DNA of 37,500 nt, taken from NCBI GenBank assembly GCA_012295275.1, contig CM022677.1, positions 22,592,990 through 22,630,489 on the forward strand, read 5' to 3'. The notes beneath the pieces were generated by a model, which did not search any database, was not told where the DNA came from, and worked only from the letters and a program-made list of their open reading frames with translations. Every line of letters begins with the position of its first letter. Position 1 is the first letter of the stretch. Of the stretch, positions 12,705 through 37,142 are shown piece after piece. The DNA comes from Chrysomallon squamiferum. Lineage: Eukaryota > Mollusca > Gastropoda > Neomphalida > Peltospiridae. The position numbers were made by a program, and so were the translations under genes.

Positions 12705-12795
12705 CACTAACTATTACTCTGTTTACAAATAAACATTTCTTTTTCAGTGGATTATTGGAAAAATTGAAGAAGCCCGTGCTCGAGCCTCTCTTTAA
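45..12795 (+). CDS. VPS13: VPS13 (A/C-type) C-terminal portion, 18 exons, 5' end outside window
   Basis: VPS13 proteins are rod-like bulk lipid-transfer proteins at membrane contact sites. This is the C-terminal part only. Exons I could join by phase: 45-198, 1199-1300, 1328-1442, 1980-2049, 2773-2881, 4916-5035, 5201-5337, 5740-5821, 6357-6470, 7197-7272, 7848-8011, then damaged pieces at 8989-9044, 9392-9472 and 9797-9925, then 10951-11045, 11907-12030, 12227-12307 and 12748-12795 (stop TAA). Family landmarks seen: [78 protein letters not shown] and the C-terminal PH-like segment ending in [15 protein letters not shown]. Order matches VPS13A/C, from the VPS13_C region through the ATG2-C-like region to the PH domain. 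Two zones do not splice into an open frame as written (1301-1327 and 8012-10600). I take these as assembly or repeat damage rather than proof of a dead gene, since the flanking exons look constrained. Confidence 0.95.
200..365 (+). repeat. Minisatellite of TTTACATTTCTACA-type units
   Basis: Starts at the donor of the first VPS13 exon. Imperfect units built from TTTACATTTCTACATTTACTG and GTTCACTGTTT. Sense-strand T-rich, intronic. Confidence 0.8.
370..1190 (+). repeat. 46-bp minisatellite, about 17 copies
   Basis: Units contain TTATTATCTAACTTTATG followed by TTTGTTGTTTTACTATGTTAAAAG, repeating about every 46 bp with small indels. It runs up to the acceptor of the next VPS13 exon. A stray partial unit reappears immediately after that exon at 1301-1325. 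Confidence 0.95.
1199..1300 (+). CDS. VPS13: VPS13 exon 2, 3' boundary damaged
   Basis: Acceptor TTCTCAG ends at 1198. It reads in phase 0 as [18 protein letters not shown] then [16 protein letters not shown], a VPS13 C-terminal segment. No usable GT donor keeps the frame: the next bases are a partial 46-bp repeat unit that reads Cys-stop. Homologues normally have a few more residues between the WLQY and QLH motifs, so the true 3' end of this exon appears lost or overwritten. Confidence 0.85.
1328..1442 (+). CDS. VPS13: VPS13 exon 3
   Basis: Acceptor CTAACCAG ends at 1327 and donor GTCAGT starts at 1443. It reads [16 protein letters not shown] then [22 protein letters not shown] and ends in phase 1. 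RLQxDNQLxGAxFP and PPKS are strong VPS13 A/C hallmarks. Confidence 0.95.
1443..1979 (+). other. VPS13 intron 3
   Basis: 537 bp, T-rich, no coding signal or large repeat seen. Ends in a TTTCCATCAG acceptor. Confidence 0.7.
1980..2049 (+). CDS. VPS13: VPS13 exon 4
   Basis: Reads V(split)[22 protein letters not shown] and ends with AA of a split Lys codon. Donor AAGTAAGT at 2050. The last 10-12 bases plus the donor are the seed of the downstream 29-bp array. Confidence 0.93.
2050..2411 (+). repeat. 29-bp donor-bearing tandem array after VPS13 exon 4 (about 13 copies)
   Basis: Successive donors at 2050, 2079, 2108, 2137 and onward, period 29 bp. Each unit repeats exon-end bases (ATTCAGATCAA) followed by GTAAGTTTGTCTTAAGT, so the exon edge and its 5' splice site have been copied about a dozen times. 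Some later units have a changed GT (GTGATTT, GTAAATT). Confidence 0.95.
2417..2772 (+). repeat. 79-bp acceptor-bearing tandem array before VPS13 exon 5 (5 copies including the exon)
   Basis: Acceptor AGs fall at 2456, 2535, 2614, 2693 and 2772, exactly 79 bp apart. Each unit carries the polypyrimidine tract, TTTTCACCAG, and the first 40 bases of the exon. Only the last copy continues into the rest of the exon. 79 is not a multiple of 3, so use of an earlier acceptor would break the frame. Confidence 0.97.
2773..2881 (+). CDS. VPS13: VPS13 exon 5
   Basis: Completes Lys from exon 4, then reads [20 protein letters not shown] and [16 protein letters not shown], ends in phase 0 with donor GGTAACTC. 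The motif VLIQExxxKxDQGFL is a VPS13 landmark. Confidence 0.96.
2886..3100 (+). repeat. TATTATCATTATCACTATCAC-type array
   Basis: Imperfect tandem repeats of ACTATTTGTATTATTATCAT-like units in VPS13 intron 5. Long open frames on both strands across it are repeat artefacts. Confidence 0.85.
3101..4100 (+). other. Non-coding intronic stretch
   Basis: AT-rich with a short GT-rich patch near 3410-3480. No exon-like segment or recognisable element. Confidence 0.6.
4241..4860 (+). repeat. Composite (ACT)-rich array in VPS13 intron 5
   Basis: Blocks of ATTACTGATACTACTACTGC and GGTACTGCTATTACTACT repeat with a higher-order period near 30-60 bp, preceded by a (TTA)n run at 4106-4150. Translates to Leu-, Val- or Thr-rich strings in several frames, which is expected for such a repeat. 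Confidence 0.9.
4916..5035 (+). CDS. VPS13: VPS13 exon 6
   Basis: Acceptor TTTTCAG ends at 4915 and donor GTAAGTG follows 5035. Exactly 40 codons, phase 0-0: [16 protein letters not shown] through [11 protein letters not shown]. The FYxxLHFSPIK motif is typical of VPS13/ATG2-type C-termini. Confidence 0.95.
5038..5092 (+). repeat. (GT)n then (CT)n microsatellite
   Basis: Begins inside the donor of VPS13 exon 6, extending its GT dinucleotide into about 20 GT units followed by CT units. Confidence 0.95.
5201..5337 (+). CDS. VPS13: VPS13 exon 7
   Basis: Follows acceptor TTCGTCTCAG. Reads [16 protein letters not shown] and onward to [20 protein letters not shown], ending with two bases of the Lys codon. 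Corresponds to the VPS13 segment IHLSFSL...LxSxGVxLTDVxDxxFKLxYFE. Confidence 0.96.
5740..5821 (+). CDS. VPS13: VPS13 exon 8
   Basis: Acceptor TTGTTTCAG. Reads [20 protein letters not shown] then TRHYAGQ and ends in phase 0 before GTATTTT. Continues the ATG2-C-like region. Confidence 0.95.
6100..6356 (+). repeat. 79-bp acceptor-bearing tandem array before VPS13 exon 9 (4 copies including the exon)
   Basis: Acceptor AGs at 6119, 6198, 6277 and 6356, again exactly 79 bp apart. Each unit contains TTTATTTATTTGTTTGCAG plus the first 48 or so bases of the exon (to the codons for LGN), then falls back into TTTA repeats. Confidence 0.97.
6357..6470 (+). CDS. VPS13: VPS13 exon 9
   Basis: 38 codons, phase 0-0: [20 protein letters not shown] then [30 protein letters not shown] and DLFYEPYQ are among the most conserved VPS13 motifs. 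The last of four acceptor copies is the functional one. Confidence 0.98.
6475..6770 (+). repeat. (AGT)n-type imperfect trinucleotide array
   Basis: Directly after the donor of VPS13 exon 9. Contains a longer duplicated unit with AGCAGCAATAAATGTACTAC. Confidence 0.85.
7197..7272 (+). CDS. VPS13: VPS13 exon 10
   Basis: Acceptor TTTTTGAAG (non-consensus A at -3). Reads [25 protein letters not shown] plus one base, donor GTGAGT. GxIQGPEEFxEG is a VPS13 signature. Confidence 0.95.
7273..7847 (+). other. VPS13 intron 10
   Basis: Holds a (CTGT)n stretch around 7320-7400 and otherwise AT-rich unique sequence. No exon seen. Confidence 0.65.
7848..8011 (+). CDS. VPS13: VPS13 exon 11
   Basis: Acceptor CCCCACCAG. 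Completes Gly, then reads [20 protein letters not shown] and onward through [17 protein letters not shown] to RGGKGLVM. Donor is probably GTGAGA after 8011 (phase 0). The SRITGxxxKGxAAxTxDxxYQxKRRE motif is diagnostic of VPS13. Confidence 0.96.
8012..8190 (+). repeat. Duplicated donor flank of VPS13 exon 11
   Basis: The segment GATGGTGAGACTTTTATCTA with its following bases to ACACTAAAC recurs about 94 bp downstream with GATGCTGAGAC, that is with the donor GT changed to CT. Confidence 0.85.
8195..8950 (+). repeat. GTTTGCTGATTTATTTATTT / TGTTTGTATTAAGGGT minisatellite
   Basis: Two related unit types of about 27-32 bp, first TTTGCTGATTTATTTATTTA-based, then TTTGCTGATTTGTTTGTATT-based with GGGTATGTGTG. 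No coding sequence recognised, although VPS13 coding for the next 10 or so residues should lie near here. Confidence 0.9.
8989..9044 (+). CDS. VPS13: VPS13 exon 12 fragment, rearranged
   Basis: After acceptor TTGGACAG reads [18 protein letters not shown], then FVWFFK and a stop. [11 protein letters not shown] followed by GGFFK is expected in VPS13, but the leading MGKGFV duplicates the start of the next fragment (GMGKGLV at 9392), and the phase does not match exon 11. The exon looks chimeric. Confidence 0.7.
9392..9472 (+). CDS. VPS13: VPS13 exon 13 fragment with frame damage
   Basis: After acceptor TTATGACAG reads [15 protein letters not shown], a VPS13 hallmark, then a short insertion and a frame-broken remnant that would read DFxxSSxxGIR if repaired. 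No clear donor. Confidence 0.75.
9581..9796 (+). repeat. 43-bp acceptor-bearing array before VPS13 exon 14 (6 copies)
   Basis: Acceptor AGs at 9586, 9624, 9667, 9710, 9753 and 9796, period 43 bp in the last five. Each unit contains ATTGTATTCAG followed by the first 14 bases of the exon (ATTAGCTGAGATGT). Confidence 0.95.
9797..9925 (+). CDS. VPS13: VPS13 exon 14, interrupted by repeat units
   Basis: Reads [11 protein letters not shown], then an apparent insertion (TQCHHV), RFHKDKIIQ, another insertion with TAA at 9888, then in a shifted frame [12 protein letters not shown]. The three fragments match the VPS13 order ...PPRFxHKDGxI...EAEGxAxL in front of the PH-like domain. The inserted bases (ACTCAGTGC, TTCTACATAAGTTAC) match the downstream 26-bp array. 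Confidence 0.75.
9926..10605 (+). repeat. 26-bp donor-bearing array after VPS13 exon 14 (about 25 copies)
   Basis: Unit GCAATTCTACACGTAAGTTA plus CTCAGT, with interspersed TTTTTACACTAATGT units. CACGTAAGT is a strong donor, and GCAATTCTACAC would read AIL-H, the expected end of VPS13 exon 14, so the exon end and donor have been amplified. Confidence 0.93.
10606..10712 (+). repeat. (AAT)n and (AAAT)n microsatellites
   Basis: Runs of AATAATAAT and AAATAAATAAAT after the 26-bp array. Confidence 0.9.
10951..11045 (+). CDS. VPS13: VPS13 exon 15, start of C-terminal PH-like domain
   Basis: Acceptor TTCTTTCAG. Reads [20 protein letters not shown] then [11 protein letters not shown] plus two bases. 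Donor GTAAACT. Matches the VPS13 segment ENGKYAxxDxYxxHxxIxxxxxLxLVTxxR. Confidence 0.94.
11020..11520 (+). repeat. 80-85-bp donor-bearing array after VPS13 exon 15 (7 copies)
   Basis: Exon end AAACTTATCTTCCTGGTTCT CACCAA plus GTAAACT recurs with exon ends at 11045, 11098, 11178, 11262, 11346, 11431 and 11499 (last degenerate). Spacers contain TTTATTTATTTTATAAAATG and TCACTTTAGTATTTGATAT. Confidence 0.96.
11907..12030 (+). CDS. VPS13: VPS13 exon 16, PH-like domain
   Basis: Acceptor TATTTCAAG. Completes a split codon, then [20 protein letters not shown] and [21 protein letters not shown], phase 0 end, donor GTATGTC. The W-D/E-W...F.E pattern is typical of the terminal VPS13 PH-like fold. Confidence 0.95.
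12031..12093 (+). repeat. (CT)n microsatellite
   Basis: About 27 CT units starting at the donor of VPS13 exon 16, CT on the sense strand. Confidence 0.97.
12227..12307 (+). CDS. VPS13: VPS13 exon 17
   Basis: Acceptor TTTATTAG. 27 codons, phase 0-0: [20 protein letters not shown] then VDPKLCE, donor GTATGAA. Confidence 0.93.
12651..12704 (+). repeat. (TTA)n microsatellite
   Basis: About 18 TTA units in the last VPS13 intron. Confidence 0.97.
12748..12795 (+). CDS. VPS13: VPS13 terminal exon with stop
   Basis: Acceptor TTTTTCAG. Reads [15 protein letters not shown] then TAA. VPS13 proteins end in a similar WxxxKLxEAR helix. Confidence 0.95.
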   Translation, partial: WIIGKIEEARARASL

Positions 12796-13310
12796 ATCCC
12801 TTCTGCTGATTGGTTCATATACATAGTAGCTGTACTTTGATTGGCTGGAACCAGGAGTAACATGTATTTTCATTGGATGAACTTACTGTGTGCAATATCC
12901 TTGTACTGTCTACTGACTTTAACAATTTTTTTATCATTTTTTTATTATTATTACTATTATTATTTTGTTTATTTATTTTTTATTTATTTTTTATTTTGAG
13001 TAGTGCTTTTGTTTTAAAACTAGATATTTTTGTTTTCTTAAAACTAAACATTGAATTGTTAACGCAGACTCAATCATAATAGAGGTTTTGCGTTGTTTAT
13101 TTGAATGAAACTTATTTTGGACCGGTTAAGACTGACTCAGTCAGAATATACTTTTTCTTTATACAAAACTCAGTTTATTGTAGTTTTTAAAATTATTATT
13201 ATTGATGACTCAGTCGTTCTAGAGTTTTGATTCAGTGTTTTCTTCCCTTTGATGAGAAAATAAATTACCATTACTATATGTCTATTCCAAAAAAAAAAAA
13301 AAAAATTAAT
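12796..13310 (+). other. Probable VPS13 3' UTR
   Basis: Non-coding sequence after the stop. AATAAA at about 13258 lies about 25 bases before an A17 run at 13289-13305. Other AATAAA motifs occur near 13967, so the end is uncertain. Confidence 0.4.
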
Positions 13311-14141
13311 TCTGCTACTACTAATAATAATAACAATGATAAAATGAAAGAAAAGAATATCTTAACAATAATAATAATATGTATGTGATATGCAGTGAAA
13401 TGTAAACATTTTTGTATTTGTATTCTACTTATAACACACAAAATTCTGGATGTGGAAGTGTGCTCATCTGTGAATTATATTCTTTGGTGGTTTGACACAG
13501 TATGAGCAAAACCAAGCCAGAGCTGTTGTTTTTTTAGTTTTTTGTTTTGTTTTATATTTGTTAAACTTATTGCTGTATACATTTTTTGATAATTTTAACC
13601 ATTTCTTTCCTCTTTTATTATTATTATTAGTAAAAAAAAAAATTCATCTTTTTCTCTCTTTTGCTTTACTTTTAAAATAATTCTTGAAATATAAAAATGT
13701 TTTCTAACTGCAAGTATTAGAAATAATTTATAAATGAAATTTCAGATATGTCTATATTATAATCATAAAATATATTTCTGCAGCAGTGATGTATATTTGT
13801 GCTAAAGGTTAATTATTGTTTTAATTTTATTAATTTTATAGTGCTTTTTCAGTAATTGCTTACAATGAATTTGTAAAAATTCTTGTTAAAATGTAATGGT
13901 GCTTTTTTGTTAATATAATGATATATTTTTCATGTATTATTGTTGTGTATCTTTTGGTGCGGTTAAAATAAATTTCTGTTTATAAAATAAAACAAAAATT
14001 GTCAATTGAAAGTTAGATTAGTAGAAATATTTAGCTTGTAACACATGTGTTTGTTTTATTAGCTTCTGTTGTTTAAAAATCATATCTTACATTGTTAGAT
14101 ACCACTTGTATTTTATTTGTTTATTTTATATTTTACTTTTT

Positions 14142-14173
<32 letters not shown>

Positions 14174-14584
14174 CAGTTTATGCATGTGCTGCTTCTATTT
14201 TAAATTTGATCTCAGTATTTACTTGCATTTCATTTTTTATTTTCATTTTTTTTTGTGTGGAAATTTGTTGTTTTCCATTTTAAATTACTTTCATTTATAT
14301 TTCTTTCAAAGATGCTGTTGTGATTTGTTTTTTGTTTTCTTTTTCTCATTCTATTTTTAGTTCTGCTGTTAGTATCACTACTATCTACTGTTACTTTATT
14401 TTTATTTTATTTTATTTTATTCAAAATGCAGTTAAATGTAAAAGTATTTTTCAGTTTGCAAGCTAGTTAAAGAAGAACTTTATATGTTAGTAGTTTAAAT
14501 TAGTGAATAATATTTTTTTTTTTTTCATTTTTTTAAAATTATGTTTCAACAAGCAGTAGTAACACAAAGTAATTATATGCTGAC

Positions 14585-14616
<32 letters not shown>

Positions 14617-16850
14617 CCTCCTCAAAATGCTCATAAAAAGAATATTAATTTGAACGATGCTAAAGTTATTTGTGTGATTTTCATTGTGGAGAGTCAGATG
14701 ACAACACTGTGTTTTAAATCTAATTATGTTTTCAAATTAAGTAGACTGAACCACAATTTTCTGATTATCATGCAAATACAAAATTATTTATGTTACTTAC
14801 ATCAAGGTGCACATTTCAAAATTAACTTCTTATTGTGACACACACACACACAAACATTAACATTGCTATCAACTAAATGATAGCCAGTACAAGTGTTCTT
14901 ATTGGCAGACTTTCGTTCAGTTACAAGTTTACTTTGAAATGCTTGTTAAAACAGATAACAGTATGGACAGTCATTGAATTCATTGAAAATCCTTATAAAA
15001 AAAGAAAAGAAAATAGGAATAGGATTAAAATGAGGAAGTATTTTTGAAATATTAATTCAAACAGGAATAAGTAATGAATCAACTGGACACAGGATTAATT
15101 TAAAATCCTTGTAAGATCTTTTTTATCAGAAGGGTGAAAGTCTTGTTAACAAAATATGTACGACTGAAAGATTTTCAGTCCACATTGATAACAGGGTATT
15201 TCTTTATATTATCTGGTGTTTGGTGGTGTTTTGTATAAAATTGTGATTTATATAAGTAGATTTTTCTATATGTATTTTTATTTTGTCATTTTGTTTTATG
15301 TAAAACATTTTTTTTTAAATTACTGTTTAAATTTAGCATGAAAATTACAGTTGATTCAATGAAAATTAGTATGTTTTCTTAACTTAATTAACATTTTGAT
15401 AAAATGTATGTTTGAATTCAAATTTATCACAACAAACATATAATGATGAAATGAACACCTTTTACCACTTAAGTATATTTTGTTTCATGCAGAAATCATT
15501 TATATCAGATTCAGAATGGTTATGTTAAAAATATTTCTTTCACTGAATTCACTGAACTAAATATTAGAGACTAATAAAATAATTTAAAACTGATTTTGAT
15601 ATTGTTAAACCATTTTAAAACCAGTTAACTAAATCAATAACTTAAAAGACTGAATTTAATATTCAGCTGTGCAGGATGTGTACATGTATAATCATCTAGG
15701 TTCATTTCTTCTGCCCGTAGGTTTATTAAGTTTGTAGGTTCACTGTGTTAGAACTAGCTTCATTATGTTTACATTAGCTCGGTTGTTTCCAACTGTATTT
15801 TTGTTTACAACAGTATGTTTACTGTGTTTTTGTGTTTACAACAATAGGTTTATTGTGTTTACAACAATAGGTTTATTGTGTTTGTATCACGTCTCCTTAC
15901 TGTTTCTGCTTGTAGATAAGTAATAAGTATATCTTAGACATGCTTCTATTTTCAGTGTGTATTACTAGTTTTCTGTTTTAAACTCTGTTTAAATAGCTTT
16001 TTAAATAAACTATCTTTAAAAATTCTACTCGTATTTTTTTTTTTTTTTTTTTTATGTATCATGATTTCATTATTTACCTAATGATTCATATTAATATCAT
16101 ATTAAAATAAATCTTATTTTCTTATAATACTAACACTCATAATAGACTTTCCAAAGTTTTTAATTTAACTTTAAGTTTCATTTTTTTTATTTTTTTTTTT
16201 TTTATGACAGTCATAACTTTCCAATTTAACACAATGTGTTGAAATAAAAATTATTTAAAATTTTATAGTAACATTCATCTTAAAATAACAAAGTTTTCTA
16301 TGAAAAGTCTCATGATGTAAATAGATAATTAAATCTAACATTTACACTAAACTAACATAAACCCTACCTCTTAAGCCAACCCAAAAACCAAACAATAACC
16401 CTAACCCTTATAAACTTTCCTAATTTTTTTTTTTTAAATGAAAGCTTTTTAAAATTTTATCCTAATTCTCATCATTCTCATCATAAGTTATATATGTGAA
16501 AAATATTTTCTTGTAAATAAGTAATTAAATCTAATATTATAGTAACACGAAACTCTAACCCTACCGCAATGCTACGACTCACACAAACCTAATTAAACCC
16601 TAACACTAGTCGTAACTTTACCTGTAACAAAGTAATGAATCAAAGATTTACTGAAATGAAAGTTATTTCAAATTATATTGAAAAACATCATATACTTTAT
16701 CAAGATAGTTTTTTTTTTTTTTTTAAATCAAAGTTATTTTAAATTGTACTCTTTACACTCATCATAAACTTTCATTAGTGTTTTTTGTGGGTTTTTGTGT
16801 TTTTTTTTTTTTTGAAGGAAACGACAAAAATGTTTTTGTTTTAATAATTT
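13311..16850. other. Convergent intergenic / 3' region without recognised gene
   Basis: AT-rich. Contains a T-run at 14143-14174, (CA)n at 14583-14612, further poly-T runs near 16032, 16187 and 16710, and GTTTACAACAATAGGTTTATTG repeats near 15830-15885. Only short low-complexity open frames. The 3' UTRs of VPS13 and of the minus-strand receptor may extend into it. Confidence 0.6.
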
Positions 16851-17232
16851 AATACTAAAAAACAACTTTATAAAAAAAAGAGATATTTATATTTTAAAAG
16901 TTTTAACAAGAACTGAAATTTAATTATCAAACAAGTAGTATGACTTAGTAACATGAAGGAAATTTTATACTTCAGTATTATCATAAAAGTTATCACAAAA
17001 ACAGAAACAGACAAATTCACACGTAATAACGACATATACACACACATACTTTGACAGAAACAGTATATATATAATATAAATACTAAAAAACAACTTTATA
17101 ACAAAGATATTTATATTTTAAAAGTTTTAACAAGAACTGAAAATTAATTATCAAACAAGTAGTACGACTTAGTAATATGAAGAACATTTTATACTTCAGT
17201 ATTATCATAAAAGTTATCACAAAAACAGAAAT
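16851..17232. repeat. Direct duplication of about 155 bp, two copies
   Basis: The block starting AATACTAAAAAACAACTTTA at 16851-17005 recurs at about 17078-17232 with a few substitutions and indels. It includes TATTTATATTTTAAAAGTTT and CAAACAAGTAGTA. It lies downstream of the receptor stop codon, probably in its 3' UTR or just beyond. Confidence 0.9.
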
Positions 17233-17345
17233 ATAAACACAAAAACTAGACAAACAAATTCATAATGATGCATATATATATTAATCACTAGTTGAAATTA
17301 ACCACAAACAAAACAAATGTCTGAGTGTTAAGTGTTTCTATTCAA

Positions 17346-33962
<16,617 letters not shown>

Positions 33963-34190
33963 TCAATTCTAATAAATAAATAAATATAAATTTTAACAAA
34001 TATGAAAAATGTACATGTCACACGTAAATTAAGAGCAGAAAATAAAAAGAACCGCCTGAGGGTTAATTATCTAATTGTATATAAAAGTTAAAACAAAAAC
34101 AACAACATAGCTGATTGACAGGCTCGAGGCGGGTAATAGTATAACACAATGTAACTAGTACGAGATGTTCATTAGTGTAGTTTTATAAAC

Positions 34191-34267
34191 TCACACGATA
34201 TTGTTACCAACTCTTGGATGATGAAAAAGCGAATAATAGTCTTCATATTTTGACTTCACAAGATAAT
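34191..34267 (-). CDS. Possible terminal exon of an upstream minus-strand gene, Tyr-rich tail
   Basis: Acceptor ATTTTTCAG. In phase 1 reads (D)YLVKSKYEDYYSLFHHPR then VGNNIV and TGA. Five Tyr in acidic or basic context suggest a signalling-type cytoplasmic tail. Joins in frame to 34732-34673. Confidence 0.4.
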
Positions 34268-34672
34268 CTGAAAAATAAAATATATTAAAATATTATCTAA
34301 CAGTTCAACTAGTTTTATATTATGGTAATCTTATGTAAATTACGGGTGTGAAATGTTACATAGGGACATAATTCAGTGCTTGCCATAGGCGCAAATCTAC
34401 AAAATTGCTATTTAACGTCGTCTTTTTATTATTTATTTATTTATAATTATTTTCACTGCTTCTACTACTACTACAGCAACAACAACAACAACAACAACTA
34501 CTACTACTACTACTATACACATTTTTATTCTATTTATTGTTACTGATTTGTTAAAGTTCACCATATTTATCCAGTTACAGATATAAATAGAATACTCACT
34601 GAAACTGCTAGTTTGGATGGATTTAAACGACTGAGAAAATAAATTATAAAAAGCAAACCGAATAAAAGCTAC

Positions 34673-34732
34673 CGTATTTCTTTTCAATTTCCGTTTTTAC
34701 GTTTTTTCCTTTAATTTTGATGGCAGCTTTAC
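34673..34732 (-). CDS. Possible penultimate exon of the same gene, Lys-rich
   Basis: Acceptor TACTTTTAG, donor GTAGCTT, 60 nt, phase 1-1. Reads (G)KAAIKIKGKNVKTEIEKKY. Could be a juxtamembrane cytoplasmic segment. No TM exon was found upstream, so the model is incomplete. Confidence 0.4.
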
Positions 34733-34928
34733 CTAAAAGTAAAAATAATATATTAAAATTGCATATATAACTATCTTCTTTGGAGCAGACGCTGAGTAAT
34801 CGTTATCGATTGCGTCATTAATTTGAACATTACGTCATCTCAGAACGTGGGTTGTAATAAACAGATATACGAATCTCTTACATATGCAAGAATTTATTTA
34901 TTTACTTTTTTATCTTTTTATTTATTTA

Positions 34929-34946
34929 ATTATTATTATTATTATA

Positions 34947-34979
<33 letters not shown>

Positions 34980-35000
34980 GTTATTATTATTATTATTATT
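34929..35000. repeat. (TTA)n microsatellite
   Basis: Interrupted TTA run of about 22 units. Confidence 0.95.
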
Positions 35001-35331
35001 TGAATTTTATTTCAAATATTTTAAATAACATTAAGTGATCAAACAAAGTTTTCTTCTGTACCTAGTGTTATTTTCAGTACGAACAAAGGTTAAAGAAGAT
35101 TTATTTTAAGAAGTGTTTTATCTGGGTCAGTCACGCGGTCAGCAGATTGTTGGAGAGAGAAACATTTGATATCAATATCAGCTCTGTACCCTGATTAAAT
35201 CATTGATACGGCGTAGTGTTGTTAGAAAAGTAGCTGTAACAGAGACATTTTAATAATAGACATTTTATATTACATTTTATATTAGACATTCTGATTCATT
35301 TCTTTTATAGCACAATACACAGAGACAGGAA

Positions 35332-35334
<3 letters not shown>

Positions 35335-35379
<45 letters not shown>

Positions 35380-35483
35380 TAATGAATAAAAATAATAAAT
35401 AAATAAATAATCATATGTGTACTATATCAATTGTATTTATTTATTTATTTGTTTGTTTGTTTGTTTATTTATTTTCTCTCTCT

Positions 35484-35530
<47 letters not shown>
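35335..35530. repeat. Cluster of (AAT)n, (TTTA)n, (TTTG)n and (GT)n microsatellites
   Basis: AAT at 35334-35375, TTTATTTG at about 35434-35475, CT then GT run at 35476-35528. Confidence 0.95.
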
Positions 35531-35758
35531 ACGTTGGTTTGTACTGAGTTTATCTGCAGATAATAAATTTAAGACAGCCAAGTAAACTTTACTCTTGACA
35601 AAACAGATTAGTAGTTCACGTTGTCACTGACACGTGTTTTAATAATACATTAATTGTAAACGAGCTGAACATACATAACTAAATATAAACAGATTATACA
35701 AATGATATTGTTAATATTAAACAAAGAAGAAATTGATCATAAAGAAATCTGAACTTAC

Positions 35759-36035
35759 AAAACAGTGGTGGTAGCAGTAACATTAATAGTAACAGTTATA
35801 GTAATAGTTATAATAGTAGTAATAGTGGTAGTTGTAGTAGTAGTTGTAACAGTAGTTCTGACAGAGAAGTAGTTTAATGATATTGATATCAATAGTGGTA
35901 GTAACGCTGTAGTAACAACAGTACTATTATCAATTGTAGTAATAGTAGTATTAATATTTGTTTTAGTAGTAGTAGTAGTATAAGTAGTAGTAGTGGTAGT
36001 AGTATCAGTAGAAGTAGTAGTAGTAGTAGGAGCAG
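35759..36035 (-). CDS. Possible Thr-rich (mucin-like) exon
   Basis: Acceptor TTCCTTTAG, donor GTAAGTT, 277 nt open only in phase 1. Thr-rich: APTTTTTSTDTTTTTT and similar, with NTT, NST and NVT sequons. May be an O-glycosylated stalk, but it is an (ACT)n-type repeat like intronic ones at 4241-4860, and its phase 2 end does not fit the exon at 34732-34673. Treat as tentative. Confidence 0.25.
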
Positions 36036-36299
36036 CTAAAGGAAAGAAAGGTTCTGATAAGTAAATATCTAAATACAACACCCCACTTGCTATTTAAACA
36101 AACCTGACCTGGCTGTTTTATTTCATGTTAAAGAGAAAAGATAAAAATGTATTGTTGGTTAGTAATCTTTGTAACTGACGCAGGTAATTATCAGTTTCCT
36201 AAAAATAAGGCCATGGTTTCAAACTGAAATACCTCACCTGAGTTTTATGTCCATCACGAGATGATCAAAGTTCTCTTCAAGCGGGTTTATTTGGTCACG

Positions 36300-36389
36300 C
36301 ATTTGTGTGTTTGTCTCATACAACAGAAACCTGGTTTCCACGGTAACACAGCCTCGTTGTCATCTGTTTCTCAGAAAATATCCCACCTG
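36300..36389 (+). other. Possible 5' UTR exon of the TRIM-like gene
   Basis: Ends in a good donor (CACCTG/GTAAGAA) at 36389, which could splice to the acceptor at 36659, two bases before the TRIM ATG. Start not determinable. Confidence 0.35.
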
Positions 36390-36423
36390 GTAAGAATCAT
36401 ACTTTGTTTATATAAGTCGTATT

Positions 36424-36523
<100 letters not shown>

Positions 36524-36571
36524 GAGAACAACAATTCAGTGATGATCCAAAGGTTAAATAAAGTCTTTATA

Positions 36572-36577
36572 ATTGTT

Positions 36578-36652
<75 letters not shown>
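36572..36652 (+). repeat. (TTA)n microsatellite abutting the TRIM acceptor
   Basis: About 25 ATT units forming the pyrimidine-rich side of the acceptor TTTTAACAG. Confidence 0.97.
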
Positions 36653-36661
36653 TTAACAGAT

Positions 36662-37101
36662 ATGGCAACAGCTTCAAGTTCCGAAGATCAAATCTCTTGT
36701 AGTCTTTGTCTGGATGTCTTCAAGAAGCCGCGAGTTTTATCTTGCGGTCACTCGTTCTGTACGAAATGTCTACAAGATTACATTAACAAAAATTATAAAA
36801 ACAGCGACAAACAAATCACCTGCCCGCTCTGCAACCGAAATATTCAAGTATCAGACAGCACGAAACCAGTGGAAACATGGGCAGATCAGTTCCCTATAAA
36901 CATCGCTTTAGAGGATTCTATTAAAGAGAGACAACGTTCAAAGATTTGTGAGTCAGCAATATTGTGTTTAGATACAGTGATTATTTAACTAATAATATTA
37001 AACATCGTAACAGACTCACAAAGAAAAAGAAACAATTTTTGTCTACTCCATTTTCAGTTCTCTCATATATTATTAATGACAGTAATACTAGTTCTACTTT
37101 T

Positions 37102-37142
<41 letters not shown>

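Noticed and set aside
16398-16412. Telomere-like CCCTAACCCT
   Set aside because: Only about two degenerate units in a locally C-containing AT-rich stretch, too short for an interstitial telomere array.
34601-34631. 31-nt segment with good AG/GT borders on the minus strand (SFKSIQTSSF)
   Set aside because: Its phase does not fit the neighbouring exon 34732-34673, where it reads into a stop. The neighbours join directly in frame without it.
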